Below are positions 16,861-24,089 of a stretch of DNA of 64,000 nucleotides, piece after piece; within the stretch, counting starts at the first letter, position 1, and each line of letters begins with the position of its first letter. The notes beneath the pieces are model-generated. The model saw nothing but the letters and a program-made list of their open reading frames with translations, was not told the origin of the DNA and made no database searches. The position numbers and the translations under genes were made by a program. Origin of the DNA: Namhaeicola litoreus (GTDB lineage Bacteria > Bacteroidota > Bacteroidia > Flavobacteriales > Flavobacteriaceae); NCBI RefSeq assembly GCF_042679565.1, contig NZ_JBHTMY010000002.1, positions 496,001 through 560,000 on the forward strand, read 5' to 3'.

Positions 16861-19800
16861 CTAAACTGCTTTTTCTGTTAATCTCAAAATATCTCCAAAC
16901 ACGCCTCTTGCGGTTACTTTTGCACCGGCTCCGGCACCTTGTATGACCAAAGGTCTTTCTCCGTAAGACTCGGTATAGATTTCAAATATGGAATCTGAAC
17001 CTTGTACCTGACCCAATGAACTGCTGTTGGGTACAGATACTAATTCCACTTTTAAAATACCTTTGTCCTGACTTAAATCGCCCGATAATTCTCCAACATA
17101 TCTCAGAACATGACCTGGTTTTTGATCAGCTTTAATTTGGTCATAGACCTTATCAAGTTCTTCCATTCTCTCTAAAAATGTATCCAAATTTACTGATCCT
17201 AAATTTTGCGGAATTAAATTGTGTATGCTGATATCCTGAAATTCATTTTGTAAATCCAATTCTCTTGCCAGGATCAATAATTTTCTGCCCACATCGTTTC
17301 CTCCGAGGTCTTCTCTAGGATCTGGCTCGGTAAATCCATGTTCCATAGCCTCGCGAATGATCTTGCTGAACGACTCATTTCTTACCGAAAACTGATTAAA
17401 AATATAACTCAAACTGCCTGAGAACACCCCTTTTATTTTGGTGATATTCTCACCGGAAAGGTGTAACAACTTTATGGTGTCTAACAAAGGTAAACCGGCC
17501 CCTACATTGGTTTCATATAAATAGGATTTCTCTAGCTTCTTAAGTTTTTGTCTCAGCGAAATATAGTAATCATAAGATTTTGTATTGGCAATTTTGTTTG
17601 ATGATACCAGATCAAATCCATTTTCCACCAAAGGAAAGTAATTCATCACAAAACCATCACTGGCCGTATTATCTACGGCGATCAAATTTTCTAAATGATT
17701 CTTTTTAGCAAACTGAATTACATCATTGATTGTATAAGGTGTTTTTCCCTGTTCTGCCAAAACTTCTCTCCAATTTTGTTCAATGCCGTTTTTGCTGAGC
17801 AATACTTTTGTCGAATTTGCCACGGCGAAAATATTGAGTTTTAAATCCCTTCTCTTCTCAATATCTGCGCTGCTTTTTAAGATTTGATCGATCAAAGTAC
17901 CACCTACCAAACCTTTGCCGAAAACGGCAATATTGATTTTGGTTGACACACCAAAAATTCGCCCGTGTATGACGTTAATAGCCTTGTTTAAATCTGTTTC
18001 TTTGAGTAATAAAGAAATATTTTTCCCAGTAACAGTATTGTTGATCAAGATAGGTGAGATACCATTTTTCATCAAAGCATTGTAAGAAAAGTGAAAATGA
18101 TCTAAACTTTGACCAATGATAGAGACAATCACTAAATCTTTCATGATGTGCACTCTATTCACATCTTTCGTTTCAAATTCTTTAGCAAACTCCTTTTCCA
18201 ATGCTTGTTTTGCAAATTTTGCATCGGAACTGCTCACCACAAAACCGATCCCCCTTTCAGAAGATCCCTGTGAAATAATACTTACACTGATATGCTCCTT
18301 CGCCAAAGCAGAAAAAATTCTCGCATCAACACCTGCTTTACCCAATAATCCTCTACCCTCTAAACTAATTAAAGAAACATTTTCCTGAACAGTGACAGAA
18401 CGGATACCTTCACTTTTCACTTCCGATTTAATCAGAGTTCCTTTATTCTCAGGCTCAAAAGTATTCAATAACCTCAGTGGGATATTTTTTTCGACCAAAG
18501 GTATAATCGTTTTGGCATGCAAAATAGTTGCGCCAAAATTGGCCAGCTCATTGGCTTCCTGAAAAGTGAGCTCTTCAATTTTTTGTGCATCTTGCACCAA
18601 CTCAGGATTTGCGGTATAAATTCCGTTAACATGCGTATAATTTTCCAATTCCAGAGCTTCGAGATAATTAGCCAATAAGGCCGCCGAATAGTTACTTCCA
18701 TTTCTTCCCAAAGTAGTTGTGTCGCCATCTAAATTTGAAGCAATAAAACCGGTAACCACTTGAATTTCATTGCCTTTATCTTTAAAATGCCTAATCACAT
18801 TTTCTCGAGAAACTTTCTGGATAGGAATGGCCTCACCAAAAGTATCATCTGTTTTTATCAATTTTCGAGAATCTACCGCGTTGGCCTGCAAGCCAGCTTT
18901 ACTGAGTAAATTAGCCAACATTTTAACCGAAATAATTTCACCCTGTGCAACAACTTTATCCTTAATTTTTTCGCTGTAATCTCCTAAAAGCTGAACACCG
19001 TCATATACTTTTTTTAGCAAGTCAAATTCGTGTGAAAGATCTAATGTTGGATCAGGGAAACTTTGATAGTTTTTAAACGCTTCAAATTTGTCTTGAAAAT
19101 CCTCGCCTATTTTTGCTAAATTGAGCATATCGATTAACTCATCCGTAGCATTTCCACGCGCCGATGCAACAATGGCAATTTTTTCATCTGATTCTATTTT
19201 TTTCTTGACAATGGAGAGTACATAGTCTAATCCCTTGCCATTACCGAGAGATTTCCCTCCAAACTTAAGCACCTTTATCTTTTGCTTGTTTTTTGGCTTT
19301 GCTTTGGGCGATTTAAAAAGTGGTGTTAAAAATTCTGACAACTGTTCATATTCAATCAAAAAAGCATCGTGACCGTGTATTGATTTGATCTCTTCGTAAG
19401 AATTCTCTATGCCTGCCCTCGTCAATACCTTTTGCGTATCTTTTATTTCTTGTGGCACAAAAAAGAAATCTGAATCTACACCGATTTGAAAAACACGCGC
19501 TTTTAACCTGCTCAGTACCTCTTCAAATGTTCCTCGATCTCTAGAAACATCAACTGTACTCAGCAAATGATTGAGCATTTTATAGGCTTGTAGTGTAAAT
19601 CTGTTCTCTAGCTGTTTCCCGTGGTACAACAACCAGCTTTCGGTATTAAAGGTGCCTTGTTCCGTATTTTTTGTGCGATTAAACTTTTGTTTAAAAGAAT
19701 CTGCCGTACGGTAAAATAACATGGCCATCATTCTGGCATCGTGCACGGGCTGTGAAGAATTAGACAAAATTTGCAATTGGGTCTTGTTATGCGCCAAGAT

Positions 19801-20283
19801 CCAATCTGAAGCTTTCCAATCTGAAGCAACAGGAATCAAATTCTCGATCAGATCCGGAAAAGAAAAAGCCATTTCCCAGGCAATTCCGCCACCCAGCGAA
19901 CCACCGATTGCAGCGTATAATTTATCAATACCCAATTGCGCCAGTGCTCTTCCATAAAGCTCTGCTATATCCCGGGCATTAAAATCTTCGTAATTCTCTA
20001 TGAGATTTTCAGGTTTTTCGTCATAACCGTTTCCTGGTACATTAAATGCTATGACTGCATAATGATTGGTATCTATTACTTTTCCTGGACCGATCAAAGA
20101 GTTCCACCAACCATCTTTCCCCGCCACGTTTGAATTTCCTGTCAAAGCATGATTGACCAATACATTGGGTGCCGTATTAATTGGCTGGCCAAATACTTGA
20201 TAACTCAATTCAAAAGATGGGTAATAATAACCACTTTCTGTGGTTACATCTTTTATATCAATAAAGTTTAATTCTTTTTTCAA
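16861..20283 (-). CDS. MetX - aspartokinase - homoserine dehydrogenase fusion
   Basis: The 1140-residue protein joins three enzymes. Residues 1 to ~325 are a homoserine O-acyltransferase (alpha/beta hydrolase: NHALTGNSN, nucleophile Ser129 in AIGGSLGGG, His in SIHGHDAFLIEY). From ~335 comes aspartokinase (KVLKFGGKSLGNGKG, TTLGRNGSNYSAALLA) with ACT regulatory regions (SIISQGSSERGIGF). The last ~340 residues are homoserine dehydrogenase (IAVFGKGLVGGTL, GVFSGSLSYIFNQF, GFTEPDPREDLGGNDVGRK). It performs aspartate phosphorylation, homoserine formation and homoserine activation. The start is TTG 20283; no ATG or GTG lies in frame nearby. That TTG lies in the 3' arm of a hairpin downstream of a SAM-I riboswitch. 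Confidence 0.9.
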   Translation of the reverse strand: MKKELNFIDIKDVTTESGYYYPSFELSYQVFGQPINTAPNVLVNHALTGNSNVAGKDGWWNSLIGPGKVIDTNHYAVIAFNVPGNGYDEKPENLIENYEDFNARDIAELYGRALAQLGIDKLYAAIGGSLGGGIAWEMAFSFPDLIENLIPVASDWKASDWILAHNKTQLQILSNSSQPVHDARMMAMLFYRTADSFKQKFNRTKNTEQGTFNTESWLLYHGKQLENRFTLQAYKMLNHLLSTVDVSRDRGTFEEVLSRLKARVFQIGVDSDFFFVPQEIKDTQKVLTRAGIENSYEEIKSIHGHDAFLIEYEQLSEFLTPLFKSPKAKPKNKQKIKVLKFGGKSLGNGKGLDYVLSIVKKKIESDEKIAIVASARGNATDELIDMLNLAKIGEDFQDKFEAFKNYQSFPDPTLDLSHEFDLLKKVYDGVQLLGDYSEKIKDKVVAQGEIISVKMLANLLSKAGLQANAVDSRKLIKTDDTFGEAIPIQKVSRENVIRHFKDKGNEIQVVTGFIASNLDGDTTTLGRNGSNYSAALLANYLEALELENYTHVNGIYTANPELVQDAQKIEELTFQEANELANFGATILHAKTIIPLVEKNIPLRLLNTFEPENKGTLIKSEVKSEGIRSVTVQENVSLISLEGRGLLGKAGVDARIFSALAKEHISVSIISQGSSERGIGFVVSSSDAKFAKQALEKEFAKEFETKDVNRVHIMKDLVIVSIIGQSLDHFHFSYNALMKNGISPILINNTVTGKNISLLLKETDLNKAINVIHGRIFGVSTKINIAVFGKGLVGGTLIDQILKSSADIEKRRDLKLNIFAVANSTKVLLSKNGIEQNWREVLAEQGKTPYTINDVIQFAKKNHLENLIAVDNTASDGFVMNYFPLVENGFDLVSSNKIANTKSYDYYISLRQKLKKLEKSYLYETNVGAGLPLLDTIKLLHLSGENITKIKGVFSGSLSYIFNQFSVRNESFSKIIREAMEHGFTEPDPREDLGGNDVGRKLLILARELDLQNEFQDISIHNLIPQNLGSVNLDTFLERMEELDKVYDQIKADQKPGHVLRYVGELSGDLSQDKGILKVELVSVPNSSSLGQVQGSDSIFEIYTESYGERPLVIQGAGAGAKVTARGVFGDILRLTEKAV

Positions 20284-20317
20284 TTTCTTTCGTTTTTAAG
20301 CACAACTAGAGAAATTG
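20281..20317 (-). promoter_or_regulatory. Candidate start-codon-sequestering hairpin of the SAM-I riboswitch
   Basis: On the minus strand CAATTTCT (20317-20310) pairs perfectly with AGAAATTG (20288-20281), whose last three bases are the TTG start codon of metX-thrA; the loop is 21 nt. The 5' arm and the bases just before it (20321-20311) can instead pair at 10 of 11 positions with 20446-20436, which contains the 5' strand of the riboswitch P1 stem. The two folds exclude each other, as expected for a translational switch. Confidence 0.6.
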
Positions 20318-20342
20318 TTATTGAAAAGTGGAAGTTCTTAAC

Positions 20343-20441
20343 TGTTATCTATCCAAACTTGGTAGAATTTAGCACCTTCTTTACTATGAAAGGGTTGCTA
20401 AGGCTTCACAGGGTCTAATCCCTCCGCCTTTCCGGATAACG
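20343..20441 (-). ncRNA. SAM-I (S-box) riboswitch
   Basis: Read on the minus strand, P1 is GTTATC (20440-20435) with GATAAC (20349-20344). The conserved S-box core follows in order: AAAGGCGGAGGGATTAGACC, CTGTGAAGCC, TTAGCAACC, AAGGTGCTAAATTC, then GGATAGATAAC. It lies 60 bases upstream of the metX-thrA fusion and should switch that gene, metZ and the sirohaem gene off when SAM is high. No strong terminator follows; a hairpin hiding the TTG start suggests translational control. Confidence 0.92.
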
Positions 20442-20468
20442 ATTTCTTTGTTTATAATGAACGTGTGG

Positions 20469-20476
20469 CAAAAGTA
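20469..20476 (-). promoter_or_regulatory. -7 element for the SAM-I-controlled met operon
   Basis: TACTTTTG on the minus strand matches TAnnTTTG. Transcription would begin about 20-25 bases before the riboswitch P1 stem. Confidence 0.55.
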
Positions 20477-20531
20477 ATATTTTACCTGTACTTTACAATA
20501 ACAATTTCTGGCTAATTCTCTTTGGGTTTAA

Positions 20532-21824
20532 TTAATTTTCAACTAGTGAAGAAACTTTTTTAAACGCTTCCTTTAAATCAGTTTTTAAATCTTTCAAATC
20601 CTCTAATCCTACAGATAATCTGATTAAATCTTGAGATACGCCTGTCTTATGCTGATCTTGTTCACTTAACTGTTGATGAGTTGTACTGGCGGGATGGATA
20701 ATGAGTGATTTTGTGTCTCCTATATTTGCCAAAAGCGAGAAGATTTTTACCGAATCAACCACTTTTTGTGCAGCTTCATATCCATCTTTCAAACCGAAAG
20801 TGACCAAGCCACTTTGGCCTTTAGGTAAGTATTTTTTTGCTAATCCATTGTATTTAGAAGATTTTAAGCCAGGATAATTTACCCAACTCACCACTTCTTG
20901 TTTTTCTAACCATTGGGCTAATTTTAAGGCACTTTTGCTGTGCTTTTTAATTCGGACAGCAAGTGTTTCTAATCCTTGAATAATTTGAAAAGCATTAAAC
21001 GGACTCAAAGTCCCACCAAAATCTCTTAACCCCTCCAATCTAATCTTGGCAATATAAGCTGCATCTCCCAATGCATCACTGTAAACCAATCCGTGATATC
21101 CTTTTGAAGGCTCTGTAAATTCAGGAAATTTTCCACTGCTCCAATCAAAATTTCCACCATCAACAATAGCCCCTCCAAGCGAATTACCTTGTCCGCCAAT
21201 ATATTTTGTCAATGAATATAAAACGATATTTGCCCCATGTTCAATAGGGTTTAACAAATAAGGTGTAGCAACTGTATTGTCTACCAAAAGTGGAATTTTA
21301 AAATGTTCCGTCACCTTTGAAATTGCCCTGATATCAAGCACGTCCAATTTAGGATTTCCTATGGATTCAATAAAAACTGCTCGCGTATTTTCTAGAATAG
21401 CATTTTGAACATTCTCAATATCACCGGCATCTACAAAAGTGGTTTCTATGCCCAGTCTGGGTAAAGTTACTGAGAGCAAATTAAATGTGCCTCCATACAA
21501 AGAATTTGATGCAACTATATGATCTCCTGCTTTGAGTAAGGTTAACAGGGCAGTAGATATAGCCGCGGTACCCGAGGCAAAAACAGCTGCACCAATTCCT
21601 CCATCTAAAGCCGCTAATCTTTTCTCTAAAATATCATTGGTTGGATTATTGAGTCGGGTATAAATAAACCCCGGTTCTTTTAAAGAAAATAAATCCGCTG
21701 CATGTTTGGTATTCTTAAATACATAAGAAGTGGTTTGATAGATGGGCACTGCTCTAGTTCCTGAAGTTTCTGTCGTATCGTGACCGGCGTGTAAAGCGTT
21801 TGTTGAAAATTTTGTGTTACTCAT
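20532..21824 (-). CDS. metY: O-acetylhomoserine sulfhydrylase
   Basis: The 430-residue PLP enzyme has the longer MetY-type length and N-terminus (STNALHAGHDTTETSGTRAVPIYQTTSYVF). The PLP lysine is Lys207 in LYSLTKYIGGQG; other blocks are YTRLNNPTND, FASGTAAISTALL and ESIGNPKLDVLDI. It condenses O-acetylhomoserine with sulfide to homocysteine, in parallel with MetZ. Unlike metX-thrA-metZ it is not preceded by a SAM riboswitch but by two methionine-rich leader peptides, each with a terminator (21847-22126). A substrate role with cysteine or methanethiol is also possible in this family. Confidence 0.9.
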   Translation of the reverse strand: MSNTKFSTNALHAGHDTTETSGTRAVPIYQTTSYVFKNTKHAADLFSLKEPGFIYTRLNNPTNDILEKRLAALDGGIGAAVFASGTAAISTALLTLLKAGDHIVASNSLYGGTFNLLSVTLPRLGIETTFVDAGDIENVQNAILENTRAVFIESIGNPKLDVLDIRAISKVTEHFKIPLLVDNTVATPYLLNPIEHGANIVLYSLTKYIGGQGNSLGGAIVDGGNFDWSSGKFPEFTEPSKGYHGLVYSDALGDAAYIAKIRLEGLRDFGGTLSPFNAFQIIQGLETLAVRIKKHSKSALKLAQWLEKQEVVSWVNYPGLKSSKYNGLAKKYLPKGQSGLVTFGLKDGYEAAQKVVDSVKIFSLLANIGDTKSLIIHPASTTHQQLSEQDQHKTGVSQDLIRLSVGLEDLKDLKTDLKEAFKKVSSLVEN

Positions 21825-21846
21825 GATTTTTTGTTTTAAAATGAAA

Positions 21847-21881
21847 AAGTCCCTATGGTTTTGGTATTACCACAGGGACTT
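21847..21881 (-). terminator. Attenuator terminator 2, in the metY leader
   Basis: On the minus strand AAGTCCCTGTGG and CCATAGGGACTT form a 12-bp stem with one G-U, an 11-nt loop TAATACCAAAA, then TTTCATTTT. It ends about 22 bases before the metY ATG, so it must be read through for metY expression. The top of its 5' arm plus loop (21872-21863) is complementary over 10 bases to codons 21-24 of leader peptide 2. Confidence 0.85.
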
Positions 21882-21896
21882 AAATTTTCTTTCATT

Positions 21897-21974
21897 CTAG
21901 TGTTGGCAATACCTAATCATGTTCTGTGACATCATTTTTTGCATCATGCTACTATTTAAATTCAATTTCTTCAT
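21897..21974 (-). CDS. Methionine-rich leader peptide 2 of metY
   Basis: A 25-codon frame reading MKKLNLNSSMMQKMMSQNMI followed by RYCQH and TAG. Five of the 24 codons after the start are ATG (codons 10, 11, 14, 15, 19), two as adjacent pairs. Codons 21-24 contain GGTATTGCCA (21913-21904), complementary (one G-U) to TGGTAATACC in terminator 2. A ribosome stalled on the Met codon pairs would leave this segment free to pair and disturb the terminator. A ribosome reaching the stop codon would cover it. The ATG lies only ~7 bases after the U-tract of terminator 1, so it is made only on read-through transcripts. Confidence 0.75.
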   Translation of the reverse strand: MKKLNLNSSMMQKMMSQNMIRYCQH

Positions 21975-21988
21975 TCTGTGTAAAAAAA

Positions 21989-22012
21989 AAGCCTCTGAAA
22001 ATTCAGAGGCTT
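21989..22012 (-). terminator. Attenuator terminator 1, in the metY leader
   Basis: On the minus strand AAGCCTCTGA-ATTT-TCAGAGGCTT is a perfect 10-bp stem with a tetraloop, extended by a run of T. The 5' arm contains CCTCTG (22009-22004), complementary to CAGAGG at the end of leader peptide 1 (22049-22044). Confidence 0.9.
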
Positions 22013-22039
22013 ATGTATATCTTTTAACTTTAAACAATA

Positions 22040-22099
22040 CTATCCTCTGCTCCTTTTAAAGTGCATCATCATGTACATATTGTTTAAACTTTTTTTCAT
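22040..22099 (-). CDS. Methionine-rich leader peptide 1 of metY
   Basis: A 19-codon frame reading MKKSLNNMYMMMHFKRSRG then TAG. Four of 18 codons after the start are ATG (codons 8, 10, 11, 12). Codons 17-19 contain CAGAGG (22049-22044), complementary to the 5' arm of terminator 1. Codons 5-8 contain TTTAAACAATA (22088-22078), perfectly complementary over 11 bases to TATTGTTTAAA just past the stop codon (22039-22029). These give the four segments of a classical attenuator: 1:2 pairing, 2:3 antiterminator and 3:4 terminator. The start lies about 20 bases downstream of a good -7 promoter element. Confidence 0.78.
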   Translation of the reverse strand: MKKSLNNMYMMMHFKRSRG

Positions 22100-22118
22100 T
22101 TTGTTACGTTTCGAGCAA

Positions 22119-22126
22119 CAAATGTA
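22119..22126 (-). promoter_or_regulatory. -7 element for the metY leader transcript
   Basis: TACATTTG on the minus strand matches TAnnTTTG. It lies 19 bases before the ATG of leader peptide 1, so transcription would start just before that peptide. Confidence 0.6.
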
Positions 22127-22151
22127 TGCATTTTTTTAAAATAACCTAATC

Positions 22152-22553
22152 TTATTTTAATTCTGCATGTCCGAAGCTCACAGAAAACTCTACACACCAA
22201 ATCACGACAAATTTATATTCTGAAAGATTTACATTTTCTGGTAGGTCATGGGTAAAATCACCTTCAATCCCTTTTAATTCTCCTAAATTGATATAATTAT
22301 CCGGGTTAGATTCTTTTGATAAATACACATCTAATTTCGGACCGTCATCTGTTTTAAAATTTTTAAATTCCAACATTGTTTTTTCTTTGTTGGTACTGGC
22401 AATCCCAGAAGTTGGATGGGCCACAGAGATAAAATTACCTTGATAGATTTTTTCATCTTCTATCATTGACATTTCATCCATCTCGGAATTATCTGAGCTA
22501 CAAGATGTTAGAACACCCATCAAAACGAATAAAAGTATTGTAAACTGTTTCAT
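22152..22553 (-). CDS. DM13-domain lipoprotein
   Basis: The 133-residue protein has a lipoprotein signal (lipobox VLTSC, Cys18) and then one DM13 domain. Family signatures are NFISVAHPTSGIAS, GPKLDVYLSKES, YINLGELKG and the C-terminal YKFVVIWCVEFSVSFGHAEL, with the conserved Cys in IWC. DM13 domains are proposed electron-transfer modules related to DOMON proteins. It precedes the metY leader on the same strand, but no functional link to methionine is evident. Confidence 0.82.
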   Translation of the reverse strand: MKQFTILLFVLMGVLTSCSSDNSEMDEMSMIEDEKIYQGNFISVAHPTSGIASTNKEKTMLEFKNFKTDDGPKLDVYLSKESNPDNYINLGELKGIEGDFTHDLPENVNLSEYKFVVIWCVEFSVSFGHAELK

Positions 22554-22643
22554 AAATTTATGGTTTGATCATTTGGTCTGGTTTTTATTGGAACCTTACA
22601 AATTATTTTTGCTTTATTTAACTTTTAATCAATCGCTTTTAAT

Positions 22644-22651
22644 TAAATTTG
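22644..22651 (+). promoter_or_regulatory. -7 element for metK
   Basis: TAAATTTG matches TAnnTTTG. Predicted transcription would start about 5-10 bases later, right at the edge of the SAM-II-like aptamer. Confidence 0.55.
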
Positions 22652-22659
22652 CGCCATAA

Positions 22660-22716
22660 ATCCGAGGAAAGATTTGAACTGATTGCAACCTCATTAAAAA
22701 ATGCTAAAGCAGTATC
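22660..22716 (+). ncRNA. SAM-II-type riboswitch upstream of metK
   Basis: The element has the SAM-II arrangement: P1 GAGG/CCTC (22664-22667 and 22689-22692), a loop reading AAAGATTTGAACTGATTGCA (conserved GATTT, AAC and ATTGCAA), a connecting A-rich strand, then GCTAAAGC. ACTG (22678-22681) and CAGT (22710-22713) can form the pseudoknot helix P2. CTTTAG at 22724-22729 can instead pair with the conserved CTAAAG (22704-22709). A short hairpin CTCTAA/TTAGAG abuts the metK ATG. Match to SAM-II is by eye. Confidence 0.75.
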
Positions 22717-22777
22717 TACACTCCTTTAGTCATTCCTGTTGTCTAAGTTCAAAAACCTCTAAAAAATTATTAGAGAA

Positions 22778-24031
22778 ATGTCATATTTATTCACATCAGA
22801 ATCTGTTTCAGAGGGACATCCCGACAAGGTTGCAGATCAGATTTCAGATAGTTTATTAGACGCATTTTTGGCTTTTGATCCAGAAGCTAAAGTAGCTTGC
22901 GAAACACTTGTTACAACAGGGCAAGTAGTCTTGGCCGGAGAAGTGCATACCACTACTTATATTGATGTAGCTAAAATAGCGAGAGAAACTATCAACAAGA
23001 TTGGATATACCAAGGGTGCATATCAGTTTGAAGGAGATAGTTGCGGGGTTATATCCCTTATCCATGAGCAATCTCAAGACATTAACCAAGGGGTTGATCG
23101 CGGTACAAAAGAAGAGCAGGGAGCTGGCGATCAAGGAATGATGTTTGGTTATGCCACAAAAGAAACCCAAAACTACATGCCTCTGGCCTTAGATTTAAGT
23201 CATAAAATTTTGTTTGAATTGGCGGCATTGAGAAGAGAAAATTCAGATATCACTTATCTCAGACCCGATGCGAAAAGTCAGGTAACCGTAGAATATTCTG
23301 ATGACAACGTACCACTCAGAATTGACACCATCGTTTTATCTACCCAGCACGACGAATTTGACGAAGATGAAGCCATGTTAAAGAAAATCGCTGATGATGT
23401 CAAAAACATTCTGATTCCAAGGGTAAAAGCAACTTTACCCGAACACATTCAGCAACTTTTTAAAGGTGATATTACCTATCATATCAACCCTACAGGTAAA
23501 TTTGTAATTGGCGGACCTCACGGTGATACAGGTTTAACAGGAAGAAAGATTATCGTTGATACCTATGGAGGAAAAGGAGCTCATGGCGGCGGTGCCTTTA
23601 GTGGAAAAGATCCCAGTAAAGTAGATAGATCTGCAGCCTATGCAGCCCGTCATATCGCAAAAAACATGGTGGCTGCGGGAATTTGCGATGAAGTTTTAGT
23701 ACAAATTTCTTATGCCATCGGTGTTGTAAAACCTACATCGGTTAATGTAAACACATATGGTACATCAAAAATTGGTTTAACAGATGGAGAAATTTCAAAA
23801 AAAATCGAACAAATTTTCGATCTAAGACCTTCAGCCATTGAAAAGCGCTTAAAATTAAGAAATCCCATTTATCTGGAAACAGCGGCTTACGGACATATGG
23901 GTCGTGATCCGAGAATAGTAACTAAAACATTTACTTCGCAATATTTTGACCCAATTACCTTGGAAGTTGAGTTGTTTACTTGGGAAAAACTGGATTTCGT
24001 TGAAAAACTAAAAGAAGAGTTTAGCCTTTAA
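22778..24031 (+). CDS. metK: S-adenosylmethionine synthetase
   Basis: A 417-residue methionine adenosyltransferase. It begins YLFTSESVSEGHPDKVADQISD, which holds the conserved ATP-site His and Asp. It also has GAGDQGMMFGYA and GPHGDTGLTGRKIIVDTYGG with GGGAFSGKDPSKVDRSAAY, the methionine- and phosphate-binding loops. It converts methionine and ATP to SAM. It is slightly longer than the E. coli enzyme (~384) by small insertions. The SAM-II-like element upstream gives product feedback, and a perfect palindromic terminator follows. Confidence 0.97.
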   Translation: MSYLFTSESVSEGHPDKVADQISDSLLDAFLAFDPEAKVACETLVTTGQVVLAGEVHTTTYIDVAKIARETINKIGYTKGAYQFEGDSCGVISLIHEQSQDINQGVDRGTKEEQGAGDQGMMFGYATKETQNYMPLALDLSHKILFELAALRRENSDITYLRPDAKSQVTVEYSDDNVPLRIDTIVLSTQHDEFDEDEAMLKKIADDVKNILIPRVKATLPEHIQQLFKGDITYHINPTGKFVIGGPHGDTGLTGRKIIVDTYGGKGAHGGGAFSGKDPSKVDRSAAYAARHIAKNMVAAGICDEVLVQISYAIGVVKPTSVNVNTYGTSKIGLTDGEISKKIEQIFDLRPSAIEKRLKLRNPIYLETAAYGHMGRDPRIVTKTFTSQYFDPITLEVELFTWEKLDFVEKLKEEFSL

Positions 24032-24049
24032 CCGAAACAAACATGCATA

Positions 24050-24077
24050 AAAAAGCTTGAGATATCTCAAGCTTTTT
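24050..24077. terminator. Perfect palindromic terminator after metK
   Basis: AAAAAGCTTGAGAT and its exact complement form a palindrome with T-runs on both strands. It ends metK transcription. Confidence 0.85.
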
Positions 24078-24089
24078 TATTTTTATGCC

